64,000 nucleotides of DNA, taken from contig DAHUZK010000078.1 in assembly GCA_027306605.1 (NCBI GenBank), forward strand, positions 1-64,000, written 5' to 3'. Source of the DNA: Acidimicrobiaceae bacterium. Its GTDB lineage: Bacteria; Actinomycetota; Acidimicrobiia; Acidimicrobiales; RAAP-2. This document shows positions 7,908 through 16,809 of the stretch, one piece after another (positions within the stretch are counted from its first letter, which is position 1; every line of letters starts with the position of its first letter). Both the position numbers and the translations under genes were made by a program. The notes under the pieces are model-generated. The model was given only the letters and a program-made list of their open reading frames with translations, searched no databases and was not told where the DNA came from.

Positions 7908-9212
7908 ATGCGAGTCAGGCAAGGGTTCAGGGCGCTGATGGCGACAGCGGCGCTGACGGGGGTCGCCGTGACGGGGGCCATGGTGCTGGCGCCCGCCGGC
8001 GCGGGAGCGGCTGCATCGAGTGGCAACGCGCCGGGCGTGACGGCGAACTCCATCACCGTCGGGACGATCTCGACGCAGACGGGCACCCTGGCGGCGAACT
8101 TCTCGTCGCTGATCCAGGGGGAGAAGGCCTACTTCGACTACATCAACGCCCAGGGCGGCCTGAACGGACGCAAGATCGACTACAAGTACAAGCTCGACGA
8201 CGGTGGCAACCCCACCACCTTCAACCAGCTGGCCAACACGCTGATCAACCAGGACCACGTGTTCGCCGTGACGGGCGTGGCGACCGCATTCTTCACGCCC
8301 AACCTCTTCGTCGAATCGGGCATCCCGACCTACGGCTACAACGTGACCGGCAACTGGGCTCCCCAGCCCAACCTCTTCGCCGCCGGCGGATCCGTCGAGT
8401 ACTACCCGGCGGGCGTGCCCGAGTACGCCTACGTGGCGCGCAAGACCCAGAAGCACCCGTCCATCGCAGTCGTCGCCTACGGGGTGGCGGCGTCGGCCGA
8501 CGCCTGCCAGGCGGCGGAGAACGGGCTGAAGTCCGCCGGCTACGACGTGAGCTACGTCGACCTCAAGATCAACTACCCCGGTTCCACGGTGGCCACCGAC
8601 GTCCAGCGCATGCGCCAGGCCGGCTCCAACGTCGTCATCAGCTGCATGGACGTCCAGGGCAACGTGACCATGGCCCGGGCCATCAAGCAGTACGGGCTGA
8701 ACGCGACCCAGCTCTGGCTGAGCGGAAACGACGTCTCCACCCTGAAGCAGAACAAGAGCCTGATGCAGGGTGTCTACTTCGCCACGGCCCACGTGCCCTT
8801 CACGGCGTCGACGAAGCTGTACCCCGGGCTCAAGCTGTACCTGACGCAGATGAAGAAGTACGAGCCGAACTACGTCTACGACGAGATCGCCATCCAGGGA
8901 TGGGAGTCCGCCGCCCTCTTCGTGCAGGGGGTCAAGGCCGCCGGCAACGACCTGACGTGGGCCAACGTCGTGGCGCAGACCAACAAGCTCACCGACTTCA
9001 CCGCGGGCGGCCTGACCGCCCCAACCAACTGGGCCAAGAGCGGGCACAGCGGGCACTCCGGGCCGTACTGCACGGCCTACATCGTGGCCAAGGGCACCCA
9101 GTACCTGCCGGCGTTGAACAAGGGCAAGAACGTGTTCAACTGCTTCAGCTCCACGGACGCCAAGAAGGACCCGGTGTTCCCGGTCCCGCCCGGCACCCCC
9201 GCCCCGGCCTGA
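7908..9212 (+). CDS. ABC transporter substrate-binding protein (LivK/Peripla_BP_6 type)
   Basis: A 434-aa extracytoplasmic binding protein for a branched-chain amino acid/amide-type importer. I chose ATG 7908 because it begins a clear signal peptide (MRVRQGF basic start, hydrophobic residues to about 28, AGAGAAA exit). There is no lipobox Cys. The mature part follows the periplasmic-binding type I pattern: SITVGTISTQTG, a DYINAQGGLNGRKI segment, and an ATDVQRMRQAG hinge region. It is directly followed by permease and two ATPase genes. Ligands of this family include branched amino acids, amides, urea and aromatic or dicarboxylic acids; the CoA-ester catabolic setting suggests a carboxylic acid, but that is inference. 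Confidence 0.9.
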   Translation: MRVRQGFRALMATAALTGVAVTGAMVLAPAGAGAAASSGNAPGVTANSITVGTISTQTGTLAANFSSLIQGEKAYFDYINAQGGLNGRKIDYKYKLDDGGNPTTFNQLANTLINQDHVFAVTGVATAFFTPNLFVESGIPTYGYNVTGNWAPQPNLFAAGGSVEYYPAGVPEYAYVARKTQKHPSIAVVAYGVAASADACQAAENGLKSAGYDVSYVDLKINYPGSTVATDVQRMRQAGSNVVISCMDVQGNVTMARAIKQYGLNATQLWLSGNDVSTLKQNKSLMQGVYFATAHVPFTASTKLYPGLKLYLTQMKKYEPNYVYDEIAIQGWESAALFVQGVKAAGNDLTWANVVAQTNKLTDFTAGGLTAPTNWAKSGHSGHSGPYCTAYIVAKGTQYLPALNKGKNVFNCFSSTDAKKDPVFPVPPGTPAPA

Positions 9213-9291
9213 GCGGGCGGGGGGGGGAGGAACCCGGGTGAGGGCGCGCGGGTAGCGGGCGACAGAGACCAGGAGAGGACGCGGTAGCGGA

Positions 9292-11298
9292 ATGGAGCAG
9301 TTCTTCGGGTTCGCGTTCACCGGCCTTCCCTATGGATGCACCTACGCCCTCGTGGCCGTGTGCCTCGTCCTCACCTACCAGGCGACAGGCGTCTTCAACT
9401 TCGCCTTCGGCGCACAGGCCTTCGCGTCGGCCTTCATCTTCACCTGGCTGACCCAGTACAAGAACTGGTCGGGTTTCGAGGCGTTCCTGGTCTCGGTCGT
9501 CGCCATGGGACCCCTGGTCGGCTATGCGTTCGACCGGCTGCTGTTCCGGCACATCGCCAACTCGAACACCACCGCCAAGATGGTGTGCAGCCTGGCGCTC
9601 CTGGTCGGCATCCCGAGCCTGCTGCCCGTCATCTTCGGACCGCAGAACCTGGACGCCACGGCGACGATCCTGCCCTTCTTCAACCCCAACGTCGTCTACT
9701 TCACCCTGGCCGGTCAGCCGATCAACGGCATCGACCTCTCGGCGGTCTCGGTCACCGTGGTGGTGCTCGTCCTCTTGACCATCCTCTTGCGCTACACCGC
9801 GCTCGGTCTCCAGATGCGGGCCGCGGTCGAGAGCCGGCGCCTGGTCCAGCTCGACGGGGTCGACGGCAACGGCGTGGTGGCGGTGGCCTGGATCGTCTCC
9901 AGCTTCATGGCGAGCCTGGCCGGCGTGCTGTTCGCCCCCACCTTCGGCGCCTTCACCCAGGACGACTACGTGACGCTCACGGTCGTGGCGATCGCGGCCG
10001 CGGCCTGGGCGCTGCTGCGGTCCCTGCCGATCGCGGCCGGCATGGCCGTCTTCATCGGCGTCCTCACCACGGTGCTGCAGGGCTACATCTCCCCCAGCAG
10101 CTTCTTCTACGCCACGATCCTGCCCTCGCTGCCGTTCATCTTCCTCGTGGGAGCCCTCCTCTTCCTGCCCAAGATGCGCGAGCTCGATGCCAGCCGTGAC
10201 CCTCTGGCGACGATCGACCCGCCACCGCCGCCCATCGCCGCCGCCTCGCGGGCGCCGACCATGAACCGGATCATCCGGACCCTGTGGTGGATCGTGTTCG
10301 CCGGCTTCTGCGTCTCGATGCTGACATGGATCCCCGACTCGTGGACGACCGTGTTCAACAACGGCCTGACGTACTCGATCGTCCTGCTGTCCATCACGCT
10401 CATCACGGGCATGGCGGGGCAGCTCTCGCTGTGCCAGGCGACGCTGGCCGGCGTGGGCGCCTTCACGGCGGCACAGCTGGCCACTCATCTCGGCCTCAAC
10501 CTGCTCGTCGGCGGGCTGGTCGGGGCGGCGCTGGCCGCGGCGGTCGCCGTCGTCCTGGCCCTGCTCTCCCTCCGGCTCAAGGGCCTGGGGCTGGCGCTCA
10601 TGACACTGGCCGCGGCGCTGCTCTTCGACGCCACCTTCTTCAACGAGACATCGATCACGGGCGGCCCCCAGGGCATCAGCGTCCAGGCCAAGTGGCTCGG
10701 CACGAGCGCCTTCTTCAACTTCAACGGCCACGCCATGTTCCTGCTCTCGTTGGGCGTGCTCATCGTTGTGGTCTTCCTGGTCCTCCTCGTCCGCAAGGGC
10801 ACCGTGGGGCGCAACCTGGCCGCCATGCGCGGCAGCGAGACGGCGACGGCCGGCCTGGGCGTCAACCCCTCGTGGCAGCGCATCATGGTGTTCGCGCTCT
10901 CCGGTGCCGTGGCCGGCATCGGCGGCCTGCTGCACAGCCTGGAGCAGCAGGTCGTCTCCCCGACCGACTGGAACGCCGACATCTCCCTGGTGCTGGTGGT
11001 GCTGGTCGTGACGACCAGCGTCACCACGGTCGAGGGCGCCATCCAGGCGGGCATCGGCTTCTTCGTGACCGAGCAGGTCCTCACCACCGTGCTGCCGGCC
11101 CGCATCGGCGGCTCGAGCCTCACCGTCGTGCTCTTCGCCTTCGGTGCGCTGACCTATGCCGCACACCCCGAGGGTGTGCTCGAGTACCAGAAGCGCCGGC
11201 ACACCATGCGCTTCGAACGGCTGTTCTTCGCCAAGGAGGCCGAGGCCGAGGAGCGCAAGGCGGCGCGCGCCATCTCGACGTCGGGTGCCAATGGCTGA
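9292..11298 (+). CDS. Fused LivH-LivM-type ABC permease
   Basis: A single 668-aa membrane protein containing both permease subunits that are normally separate. Residues 1 to about 300 are LivH-like (GLPYGCTYALVAVCLVLTYQATGVFNFAFG start, EAA-like loop near VQLDGVDGNGVVA). Residues from about 324 are LivM-like (MNRIIRTLWW, ITLITGMAGQLSLCQA, EAA-like loop AAMRGSETATAGLGV). About 16-18 hydrophobic segments are expected. The cytoplasmic linker DPPPPPIAAASRAP joins the halves. The ATG of livG lies 8 bp before its stop. The fusion fixes the two halves in a 1:1 ratio. Fusions of this kind occur in Actinobacteria. Confidence 0.9.
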   Translation: MEQFFGFAFTGLPYGCTYALVAVCLVLTYQATGVFNFAFGAQAFASAFIFTWLTQYKNWSGFEAFLVSVVAMGPLVGYAFDRLLFRHIANSNTTAKMVCSLALLVGIPSLLPVIFGPQNLDATATILPFFNPNVVYFTLAGQPINGIDLSAVSVTVVVLVLLTILLRYTALGLQMRAAVESRRLVQLDGVDGNGVVAVAWIVSSFMASLAGVLFAPTFGAFTQDDYVTLTVVAIAAAAWALLRSLPIAAGMAVFIGVLTTVLQGYISPSSFFYATILPSLPFIFLVGALLFLPKMRELDASRDPLATIDPPPPPIAAASRAPTMNRIIRTLWWIVFAGFCVSMLTWIPDSWTTVFNNGLTYSIVLLSITLITGMAGQLSLCQATLAGVGAFTAAQLATHLGLNLLVGGLVGAALAAAVAVVLALLSLRLKGLGLALMTLAAALLFDATFFNETSITGGPQGISVQAKWLGTSAFFNFNGHAMFLLSLGVLIVVVFLVLLVRKGTVGRNLAAMRGSETATAGLGVNPSWQRIMVFALSGAVAGIGGLLHSLEQQVVSPTDWNADISLVLVVLVVTTSVTTVEGAIQAGIGFFVTEQVLTTVLPARIGGSSLTVVLFAFGALTYAAHPEGVLEYQKRRHTMRFERLFFAKEAEAEERKAARAISTSGANG

Positions 11299-12067
11299 CG
11301 GCGACCACCTCCTCAGCCTGCGCGGCGTCTGCAAGTCGTTCGGCGGCATCCAGGCCGTGCACAGCATCTCCTTCGACGTCGACGCCGGCGAGAGCGTGGG
11401 CCTCGTCGGCCCCAACGGTGCCGGCAAGACGACGCTCTTCAACTGCGTCTGCGGACAGCTCCGGCCCGAAGAGGGCGACGTCGTCTTCGACGGGACCCTG
11501 CTCAACGGGATGCCGACCTACAAGCGCGCCCGCCTCGGCATCGGCCGCACGTACCAGAAGGTCGAGGTCTTCACCGACATGAGCGTGCGCGACCACCTGA
11601 TGGTCGCCGAGCGGGCCCGCCGCGGCGAGGGGCGGCTCTGGCGCGATCTGTGCAACATGAGCAACCCGACAGCGGACGAGAAGGAGCGCGTGGACGCCAC
11701 GCTCGAGCTCGTCGGGATCACCCAGCTGGCCGACATCTCGGTCAACGCGCTCGGCCTCGGCAACTGCCGCCTGGTGGAGCTGGCGCGGGCGCTGGCCGCC
11801 GAGCCCAAGATCCTCCTCGCCGACGAGCCCTCGTCGGGCCTCGACCTGCGCGAGACGGAGGAGCTGGCCGCCGTCCTGCGCACGGTGCAGCGCGAGCGCG
11901 GCACGGCGGTCCTGCTGGTCGAGCACGACCTCTCCATGGTGGCTCAGGTGGTGGACCGTGCCGTCGTGATGGATGTCGGCGCCATGCTGGCCGCCGGCAC
12001 CTTCGACGAGGTCATGGCCAACCCCGAGGTGCGCAACGCCTACCTGGGGCAGGTGGACGCGGTATGA
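11291..12067 (+). CDS. Branched-chain-type ABC importer ATPase, LivG-like
   Basis: A 258-aa cytoplasmic ATPase. The Walker A motif GPNGAGKTT is near residues 40-48 and Walker B ILLADEPS near 174-181; the switch His lies in VEHDLSMV. The signature reads LGLGNCRLVE instead of a canonical LSGGQ, as often seen in LivG proteins, which usually carry a degenerate form. ATG 11291 overlaps the permease stop by 8 bp, and the gene's own stop overlaps the livF start (ATGA), showing tight translational coupling. Confidence 0.92.
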   Translation: MADGDHLLSLRGVCKSFGGIQAVHSISFDVDAGESVGLVGPNGAGKTTLFNCVCGQLRPEEGDVVFDGTLLNGMPTYKRARLGIGRTYQKVEVFTDMSVRDHLMVAERARRGEGRLWRDLCNMSNPTADEKERVDATLELVGITQLADISVNALGLGNCRLVELARALAAEPKILLADEPSSGLDLRETEELAAVLRTVQRERGTAVLLVEHDLSMVAQVVDRAVVMDVGAMLAAGTFDEVMANPEVRNAYLGQVDAV

Positions 12068-12939
12068 CGGTGGACACCTCGACCCCGGCCGGGACGAGCA
12101 CGGCCCCGGCGACCGACGTCCTCTCGGTGCAGAACGTGAGCGCGGCCTACGGTCCCTACCGAGCCCTGTTCGACGTGTCGTTCCGGGTGCCCGAAGGGGG
12201 CGTGGTGGCCCTGGTGGGATCGAACGGCGCGGGCAAGTCGACGATCGCCCGCACGGTGACCGGGCTGGTGACCGCGACGAGCGGGCGGGTCGTGTTCGCC
12301 GGACAGGACGTCACGCAGCTCCCCGCCTTCAAGATCGCCCGCCTGGGCATGGCGCACGTGGTCGAGGGCCGGGGGGTCTTCTCCACGCTCACGGTCGAGG
12401 AGAACCTCACGCTGGCCTTCCGACAACGGGCGGGACGCGCCAAGCTCAAGGAGAACCTCGAGCGCGCCTACACCGCCTTCCCGATCCTCGGGGAGCGGCG
12501 CCGGCAGGTGGGCGGCACGCTCTCGGGAGGGCAGCAACGCCTGCTCTCCTTGGCCAAGGTGCTCGTCGTCCCGTCGCGTGTCCTGGTGGCGGACGAGCTC
12601 TCGCTGGGCCTGGCGCCCGTCGTGGTGGACCAGGTCTACGAGGGGCTGCGCGAGATCAACGGCAACGGGACGGCGCTGGTGGTCGTGGAGCAGCAGGTGC
12701 ATCGCGTGCTCGAGCTGGCGACCTGGGCCGTCGTGCTCAACCACGGTCGCGTGGCCTACGAGGGGGAGCCGTCGGGTGCCAGCCGGGAGATGGAGGCGCT
12801 CATGAGCCGCCGCGAAGAGGCGCTGGCGACCGGCGCCGAGGAAGCCGAGAAGGAAGCGGAGAGGGGAGCCGAGAAGTCCGGGAACCCTGAGCGCGTGGCC
12901 GGGCACGTGGCCGGCGGCCCTCAGACCCCGGGTGCCTAG
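12064..12939 (+). CDS. Branched-chain-type ABC importer ATPase, LivF-like, with charged C-terminal tail
   Basis: A 291-aa second ATPase of the importer. Walker A GSNGAGKST is near residues 52-60, a canonical LSGGQ signature near 152-156, and Walker B in VLVADELSLGLAP. The family is usually about 235-240 aa; here residues from about 240 form an extra acidic/basic tail rich in Glu, Lys and Ala that may be unstructured. The start ATG overlaps the livG stop by 4 bp. Together with the preceding three genes this completes an importer. Confidence 0.92.
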   Translation: MTVDTSTPAGTSTAPATDVLSVQNVSAAYGPYRALFDVSFRVPEGGVVALVGSNGAGKSTIARTVTGLVTATSGRVVFAGQDVTQLPAFKIARLGMAHVVEGRGVFSTLTVEENLTLAFRQRAGRAKLKENLERAYTAFPILGERRRQVGGTLSGGQQRLLSLAKVLVVPSRVLVADELSLGLAPVVVDQVYEGLREINGNGTALVVVEQQVHRVLELATWAVVLNHGRVAYEGEPSGASREMEALMSRREEALATGAEEAEKEAERGAEKSGNPERVAGHVAGGPQTPGA

Positions 12940-12952
12940 GGCCGGGAGACCC

Positions 12953-12991
12953 ACCAAGCACCCCTACCAAGCACCCCTACCAAGCACCCCT
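12953..12991. repeat. 13-bp tandem repeat, three copies, upstream of thiolase
   Basis: The unit ACCAAGCACCCCT is repeated three times without mismatch between the LivF stop and the thiolase RBS (GGAGGA near 13002). It lies outside any gene. Confidence 0.85.
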
Positions 12992-13015
12992 ACCAGGGAT
13001 CGGAGGAGCGAGCAG

Positions 13016-14245
13016 ATGAGCCAGCAGACGAGCCAGATGACGGGCCAGATGACGGGCCAGATGACGAGGGAGCCGGTCATCGTCGACGTCGTGCGCACCA
13101 CCTTCGGAAAGAGCGGTGGCGCGCTGGCCACGTGGCACCCCGCCGACCTGCTCGCCTTCACCCTGACCAACCTGCTCGAGCGGACGGGCGTGGACCCGGA
13201 GCGCATCGACGACGTCATCGGCGGCTGCGTCACCCAGGTCGGCGAGCAGAGCACGAACGTCGCCCGCAACGGCTGGGTGGCCGCCGGGCTGCCCCAGAGC
13301 GTGCCGGCCACCACGGTCGACCGCCAGTGCGGCTCGTCCCAACAGGCGGTCCACTTCGCCGCCGCCGGCGTGGCGGCGGGCCATTACGACCTCGTGATCG
13401 CCTGTGGCGTCGAGGTCATGAGCCGCGTCCCCCTGGCCTCGAACGCCCGCGGCGGCACGGGCCCCTTCCCGCCCGCGTTCCTCCGGGCGGTCGACGACCG
13501 CCTCTGGACCCAGTTCCGGGTGAGCGAGGTGCTGGCCGAGCGCTACGGGATCACCCGGGAGGAGATGGACTCCTACGCGCTCGAGTCGCACCGGCGGGCC
13601 GCGGAGAGCTGGGACAACAAGCACTTCGAGCGCGAGGCCATCCCGGTGCCGCTCAAGGCCGAGGACGGGAGCCTGACCGGCGAGTTCCTGCGGGCCGACG
13701 AGGGGATCCGGCGGGGCTCGACCATCGAGAAGCTGGCCTCCTTGGCGCCGGCCCAGAGCTGGGAACCCGACACGGCCCCCTCCATCACGGCCGGCAATTC
13801 GTCCCAGACCACGGACGGCTCGGCCGCCATGCTGATCGCCGACCGTGCCGTGGCCGAGGAGCTCGGCCTGCCCATCCGGGCGCGCTTCGTCCACTTCGCC
13901 GTCGCCGCCGAGGACGCCGCCATCGTGCTGTCCGCGCCGGTGCCGGTGACGCACAAACTGCTGAAGCGCTCGGGCATGTCGGTGGACCAGTTCGACGCGG
14001 TGGAGTGCAACGAGGCGTTCGCGGCGATCGCCCTCATGTGGCAGAAGGAGTTCGCCTACGACATGGAGCGCTTCAACCCGCGTGGCGGGGCCATCGCCAT
14101 CGGTCACCCGCTGGGAGCGAGCGGGGTGCGCATCATGGGTACCCTGCTGAACCACCTCGAGGCGACCGGCGGTCGCTACGGCTACCAGACGATGTGCGAA
14201 GGCGGCGGGCAGGCCAACGGCACCGTCATCGAGCGGCTGGGCTGA
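13016..14245 (+). CDS. Thiolase (acetyl-CoA acyltransferase, FadA-like)
   Basis: A 409-aa thiolase that cleaves 3-ketoacyl-CoA with CoA, or condenses acetyl-CoA. The catalytic set is complete: nucleophile C105 (DRQCGSSQQA), H364 (GHPLGASG) and acid/base C394 (TMCEGGGQANG). The RBS GGAGGA precedes ATG 13016. The N-terminus carries a tandem TGQM expansion (SQMTGQMTGQMTREP) in which every repeat supplies an ATG; the conserved domain begins at TREPVIVDVVRTTFGK, so the ancestral start was probably the last of these Met codons. It follows the importer after a 76-bp gap and may be cotranscribed with it. Confidence 0.93.
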   Translation: MSQQTSQMTGQMTGQMTREPVIVDVVRTTFGKSGGALATWHPADLLAFTLTNLLERTGVDPERIDDVIGGCVTQVGEQSTNVARNGWVAAGLPQSVPATTVDRQCGSSQQAVHFAAAGVAAGHYDLVIACGVEVMSRVPLASNARGGTGPFPPAFLRAVDDRLWTQFRVSEVLAERYGITREEMDSYALESHRRAAESWDNKHFEREAIPVPLKAEDGSLTGEFLRADEGIRRGSTIEKLASLAPAQSWEPDTAPSITAGNSSQTTDGSAAMLIADRAVAEELGLPIRARFVHFAVAAEDAAIVLSAPVPVTHKLLKRSGMSVDQFDAVECNEAFAAIALMWQKEFAYDMERFNPRGGAIAIGHPLGASGVRIMGTLLNHLEATGGRYGYQTMCEGGGQANGTVIERLG

Positions 14246-14609
14246 TCCCGGGCTGCCCACCGGCGGCGTCGGCAGCCTGGGCCGCGATCAGCGGCTGGAC
14301 CTTGCGGGTCACGACGAGCCATTCGACCACGAAGGTCAGCCCGGGCACGAGGCCCGCCCCGAACATCAACAGGATCCACAAGACGTTCAGGCGTGCCTTG
14401 AGCGCCAGGAACCCGGCGGTGATCAGGTACACGATGTAGAGGTAGCCGTGTGCCACCCCGAAGACGGCCAACTCGGCCTTGTAGCCGCCGAAGCCGAAGT
14501 GCAGCCCGGTGAAGAAGAAGAGCGGGATGATCAGCACGCCGACGATGTTGGCCATCAGCTGGTAGCGCAACAGCGCTCCGGGGAGCCCGCGCCCGACGAG
14601 CCGCCTCAC
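14226..14609 (-). CDS. DUF3817-type small membrane protein
   Basis: A 127-aa protein with about three hydrophobic segments (YQLMANIVGVLIIPLFFFTGL, VFGVAHGYLYIVYLITAGFLAL, VLWILLMFGAGLVPGLTFVVEW). The VAHGYLYIVYL stretch is typical of DUF3817. Function unknown. Its GTG start overlaps the stop of the upstream membrane protein by 4 bp (GTGA), so the two form an operon. Its 3' end overlaps the convergent thiolase by 20 bp. Confidence 0.75.
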   Translation of the reverse strand: MRRLVGRGLPGALLRYQLMANIVGVLIIPLFFFTGLHFGFGGYKAELAVFGVAHGYLYIVYLITAGFLALKARLNVLWILLMFGAGLVPGLTFVVEWLVVTRKVQPLIAAQAADAAGGQPGISPAAR

Positions 14610-15178
14610 CGGGCGCGCCGGACGACGACCGGCTCACGCTTGCGCCACGTCTTGGCTCCGGTGGCCGACAGCGCCGCCAGCCGCGCGTTGTAGGCGGCGA
14701 GCTCGGGATCGTCGTCGGCCGACACCGGACGAGGGGTGACGCTTGCACCGTTCGGCGCGGGCGGCGCGGCGTGCACCTCCGCGACGGGTCCGGCGCCCAC
14801 CGGCGAGGTGGACACCTCCGCGCCGATCTCGGAGTCGGCGGCCGCCATCGGTGCGCGGCGCGGTGTCTGCTGCTCGCGTTGCAGCGCCTGCTGCTCGCGT
14901 TGCAGCGCCTGCTGCTCGTGTTGGAGCGCCTGCTGACGGCGCATGCCCTTGAGGCCGACCGAGTCGTAGTCGGTGTGGAGGAGCATCCACCAGAAGAGGA
15001 GGCCGAGGAGCCCGAAGACGGGCCACATCACCATGTAGACGTAGCTCAGCTGGTTTCCGTCCTCCGCCCGCGTGACCTGCCACCAGGCAGCCACGGCGCA
15101 GCCGGGCACGAACACGAGCGCCGCCAGGTGGAGGGGGACGGTTCGCTTCGAGAGCCACCGCACACGCACGGCGGTCAT
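14606..15178 (-). CDS. Two-pass membrane protein with Gln-rich cytoplasmic repeats
   Basis: About 190 aa. Two membrane segments near residues 15-40 and 50-72 are followed by a QQALxxE-type 8-residue repeat (QHEQQALQREQQALQREQQ), predicted to be helical or coiled-coil, then a proline/alanine-rich region and a basic tail. I do not recognise a named family. ATG 15178 is the first start; GTG 15169 is also attractive because TAGCAT on the minus strand ends 7 nt upstream, fitting the leaderless pattern. It is translationally coupled to the DUF3817 gene. A structural or envelope role is possible but unsupported. Confidence 0.65.
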   Translation of the reverse strand: MTAVRVRWLSKRTVPLHLAALVFVPGCAVAAWWQVTRAEDGNQLSYVYMVMWPVFGLLGLLFWWMLLHTDYDSVGLKGMRRQQALQHEQQALQREQQALQREQQTPRRAPMAAADSEIGAEVSTSPVGAGPVAEVHAAPPAPNGASVTPRPVSADDDPELAAYNARLAALSATGAKTWRKREPVVVRRAR

Positions 15179-15260
15179 GCTACCGGGCCACTGTCCCGGG
15201 GAGATCTCGCTCTTCTCCCTGGACTCGCTCGTCCCCGGGGCTCTGCCGGGCTGGCGGGCT

Positions 15261-15297
15261 GCGCGGGGCTGCGCGGGGCTGCGCGGGGCTGCGCGGG
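15261..15297. repeat. 10-bp tandem repeat, nearly four copies
   Basis: The unit GCGCGGGGCT is repeated in the divergent region between the two-pass membrane protein and the DinB gene, just upstream of the DinB promoter. No coding role. Confidence 0.8.
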
Positions 15298-15310
15298 AGA
15301 TCCCGCTCGC

Positions 15311-15316
15311 TACTGT
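15311..15316 (+). promoter_or_regulatory. Leaderless -10 element TACTGT for the DinB gene
   Basis: TACTGT ends 6 nt before the GTG at 15323, which puts the transcription start at or next to the start codon. No Shine-Dalgarno sequence is present. Confidence 0.55.
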
Positions 15317-15322
15317 GGGTCG

Positions 15323-15844
15323 GTGCTCCCCCCGGCGCTGCCCCCGGTGATCCGGCCGGACGTGCCCTGGTCCGGCGACGAGCGCCCGATGCTCACGGCG
15401 TTCCTCGACCATCAACGTGCCACGCTGCTCTGGAAGTGCGAGCAGCTCGACGGCGAGGCGCTGGTGCAGCGGGGCGTGCCGCCGTCGACGCTGAGCCTCC
15501 TCGGCATCGTCCGCCACATGGCCCTGGTGGAGTGGAGCTGGTTCTGCCGCGTCTTCGCCCGCGACGAGAGCCCGGCACCGATCGCCACCGCGGGCGAGCG
15601 GGGTGCGGACTTCGCCGGTGTCGATTCGGCGCGGGCCACGGACGACCTGGCGGCGTTCCAGCGCCAGTGCGCGCTCTCGCGCGCCATCGCGGCCGGCGCC
15701 GGCGACCTCGACGTCATGGCCGCCTCGACCCGGAGGCAGGTGTCGCTGCGTTGGATCCTCGTGCACATGATCGAGGAGTACGCCCGGCACAACGGCCACG
15801 CCGACCTGTTGCGTGAGCGTCTCGACGGGGCCGTGGGGGAATAG
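15323..15844 (+). CDS. DinB-superfamily (DUF664-like) protein
   Basis: A 173-aa four-helix DinB-type protein. Recognisable elements are LTAFLDHQRATLLWKCEQLD at the N-terminus, HMALVEWSWFC in the middle and LRWILVHMIEEYARHNGHADLLRE at the end. The three His positions (HM, HMIEEYARH) match the metal-binding triad of the superfamily, which includes mycothiol- and bacillithiol-dependent transferases. Actinobacterial members often use mycothiol; that role here is inference. GTG 15323 is chosen from the -10 position. Confidence 0.8.
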   Translation: MLPPALPPVIRPDVPWSGDERPMLTAFLDHQRATLLWKCEQLDGEALVQRGVPPSTLSLLGIVRHMALVEWSWFCRVFARDESPAPIATAGERGADFAGVDSARATDDLAAFQRQCALSRAIAAGAGDLDVMAASTRRQVSLRWILVHMIEEYARHNGHADLLRERLDGAVGE

Positions 15845-15906
15845 GAGTTGGGCGGGAGCGAGCGGCGCGACGGGCGCCAGCGGCGGCGCCACGAGACTGT
15901 CCCGGC

Positions 15907-16800
15907 GTGAAGTTCTCGGTCCGACAGATCCTGGCGTCGGCCTCGGGCGCCGTCATCGCGGCTCTGATCGCCTCGTCGTTCGGCGTCAAGGGCACGATGA
16001 TCGGCGTTGCGATCGGGTCGGCCGCGGCGACGATCGGCACCGCGTTGGTGGCCCAGTCCATCGAGCGCGGGCACCAGGCCGTGCGCCAGGTGGTCGAGCG
16101 CGCGCCGGACTCCTCGGCATCGACCCTGCTGCGCCGGCTCGGCTCGACCGTCTCGAGTGGTGCGGCGACCTCGACGGTGGTCGAGCCGGGTACGCCGACC
16201 GAGGTCGTCCAAGGGGCGGGCGGCACCGGGGCGGGCGGCGTCGAAGCCGGGGACGCGTCCGGGCAGATGGATGCGACCGGGCAGATGGACGAGTCACCGC
16301 AGTCACCGCAGTCACCGCAGTCACCGCACCGACACCCGCCGACGCCGACGCCGGCGCCGACGGCCACTCCCGTGCGCCCGGCGTCGGCGGGACCGTCGCG
16401 GTGGTCGTGGAAGTCCGTGGCGGCGACGGCGGGGATCGTCTTCGCGTTGGCGCTGCTCTTCATCACCGCGGTCGAGCTGATCTCGGGCCAGCCGCTGTCG
16501 AGCATCTTCGGTGGGGCGGACAGCGGCACCACGGTGGGCAACCTGGTCAACAACCCGCCCGGGCCCACTGCCAGCACGACGACGACCACGACCGGACCCA
16601 CGTCCTCGACGACCTCGTCCACCACCGCACCCACGAGCACGACGACGACGGCACCGACGGCCACCTCGAGCACCACGACGTCGGTGCCGCCGGCCAGCAC
16701 GACCACCACGACCACGACCACCGGCGTCGGTGGTCCGGGCGCCACCGGCTCGGGACCGAGCTCGAGCTCGACGACGACGGTGACGTCGACGCCGCGCTGA
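15907..16800 (+). CDS. Two-TM protein with Thr/Ser-rich extracellular tail
   Basis: A 297-aa protein of no named family. Residues about 8-50 are hydrophobic with Gly/Ala-rich helices (ASASGAVIAALIASSFGVKG). A central low-complexity region contains a fourfold QSP repeat from a 9-bp DNA repeat near 16300. A strong TM segment (VAATAGIVFALALLFITAVEL) lies near 178-198. The last 80 residues are almost only Thr, Ser, Pro and Gly, resembling O-glycosylated or wall-spanning tails. GACTGT ends 6 nt before GTG 15907, so a leaderless start is plausible. Possibly a cell-surface anchor; function unknown. Confidence 0.7.
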   Translation: MKFSVRQILASASGAVIAALIASSFGVKGTMIGVAIGSAAATIGTALVAQSIERGHQAVRQVVERAPDSSASTLLRRLGSTVSSGAATSTVVEPGTPTEVVQGAGGTGAGGVEAGDASGQMDATGQMDESPQSPQSPQSPHRHPPTPTPAPTATPVRPASAGPSRWSWKSVAATAGIVFALALLFITAVELISGQPLSSIFGGADSGTTVGNLVNNPPGPTASTTTTTTGPTSSTTSSTTAPTSTTTTAPTATSSTTTSVPPASTTTTTTTTGVGGPGATGSGPSSSSTTTVTSTPR

Positions 16801-16809
16801 GGTGGCGGC

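Noticed and set aside
9145-11505. Very long open frame opposite the ABC permease
   Set aside because: It is antisense to a clear LivH-LivM gene, its translation is low-complexity Arg/Gly/Glu, and long antisense frames are expected at this G+C content.
14870-14940. Repeats in 14.87-14.94 kb as a CRISPR array
   Set aside because: The units are contiguous without spacers and encode a regular QQALxxE helix in an intact gene.
16290-16335. Ninefold-periodic repeat near 16.3 kb as an origin iteron set
   Set aside because: It is in frame in a coding region (QSP repeats), with no AT-rich element or initiator gene nearby.
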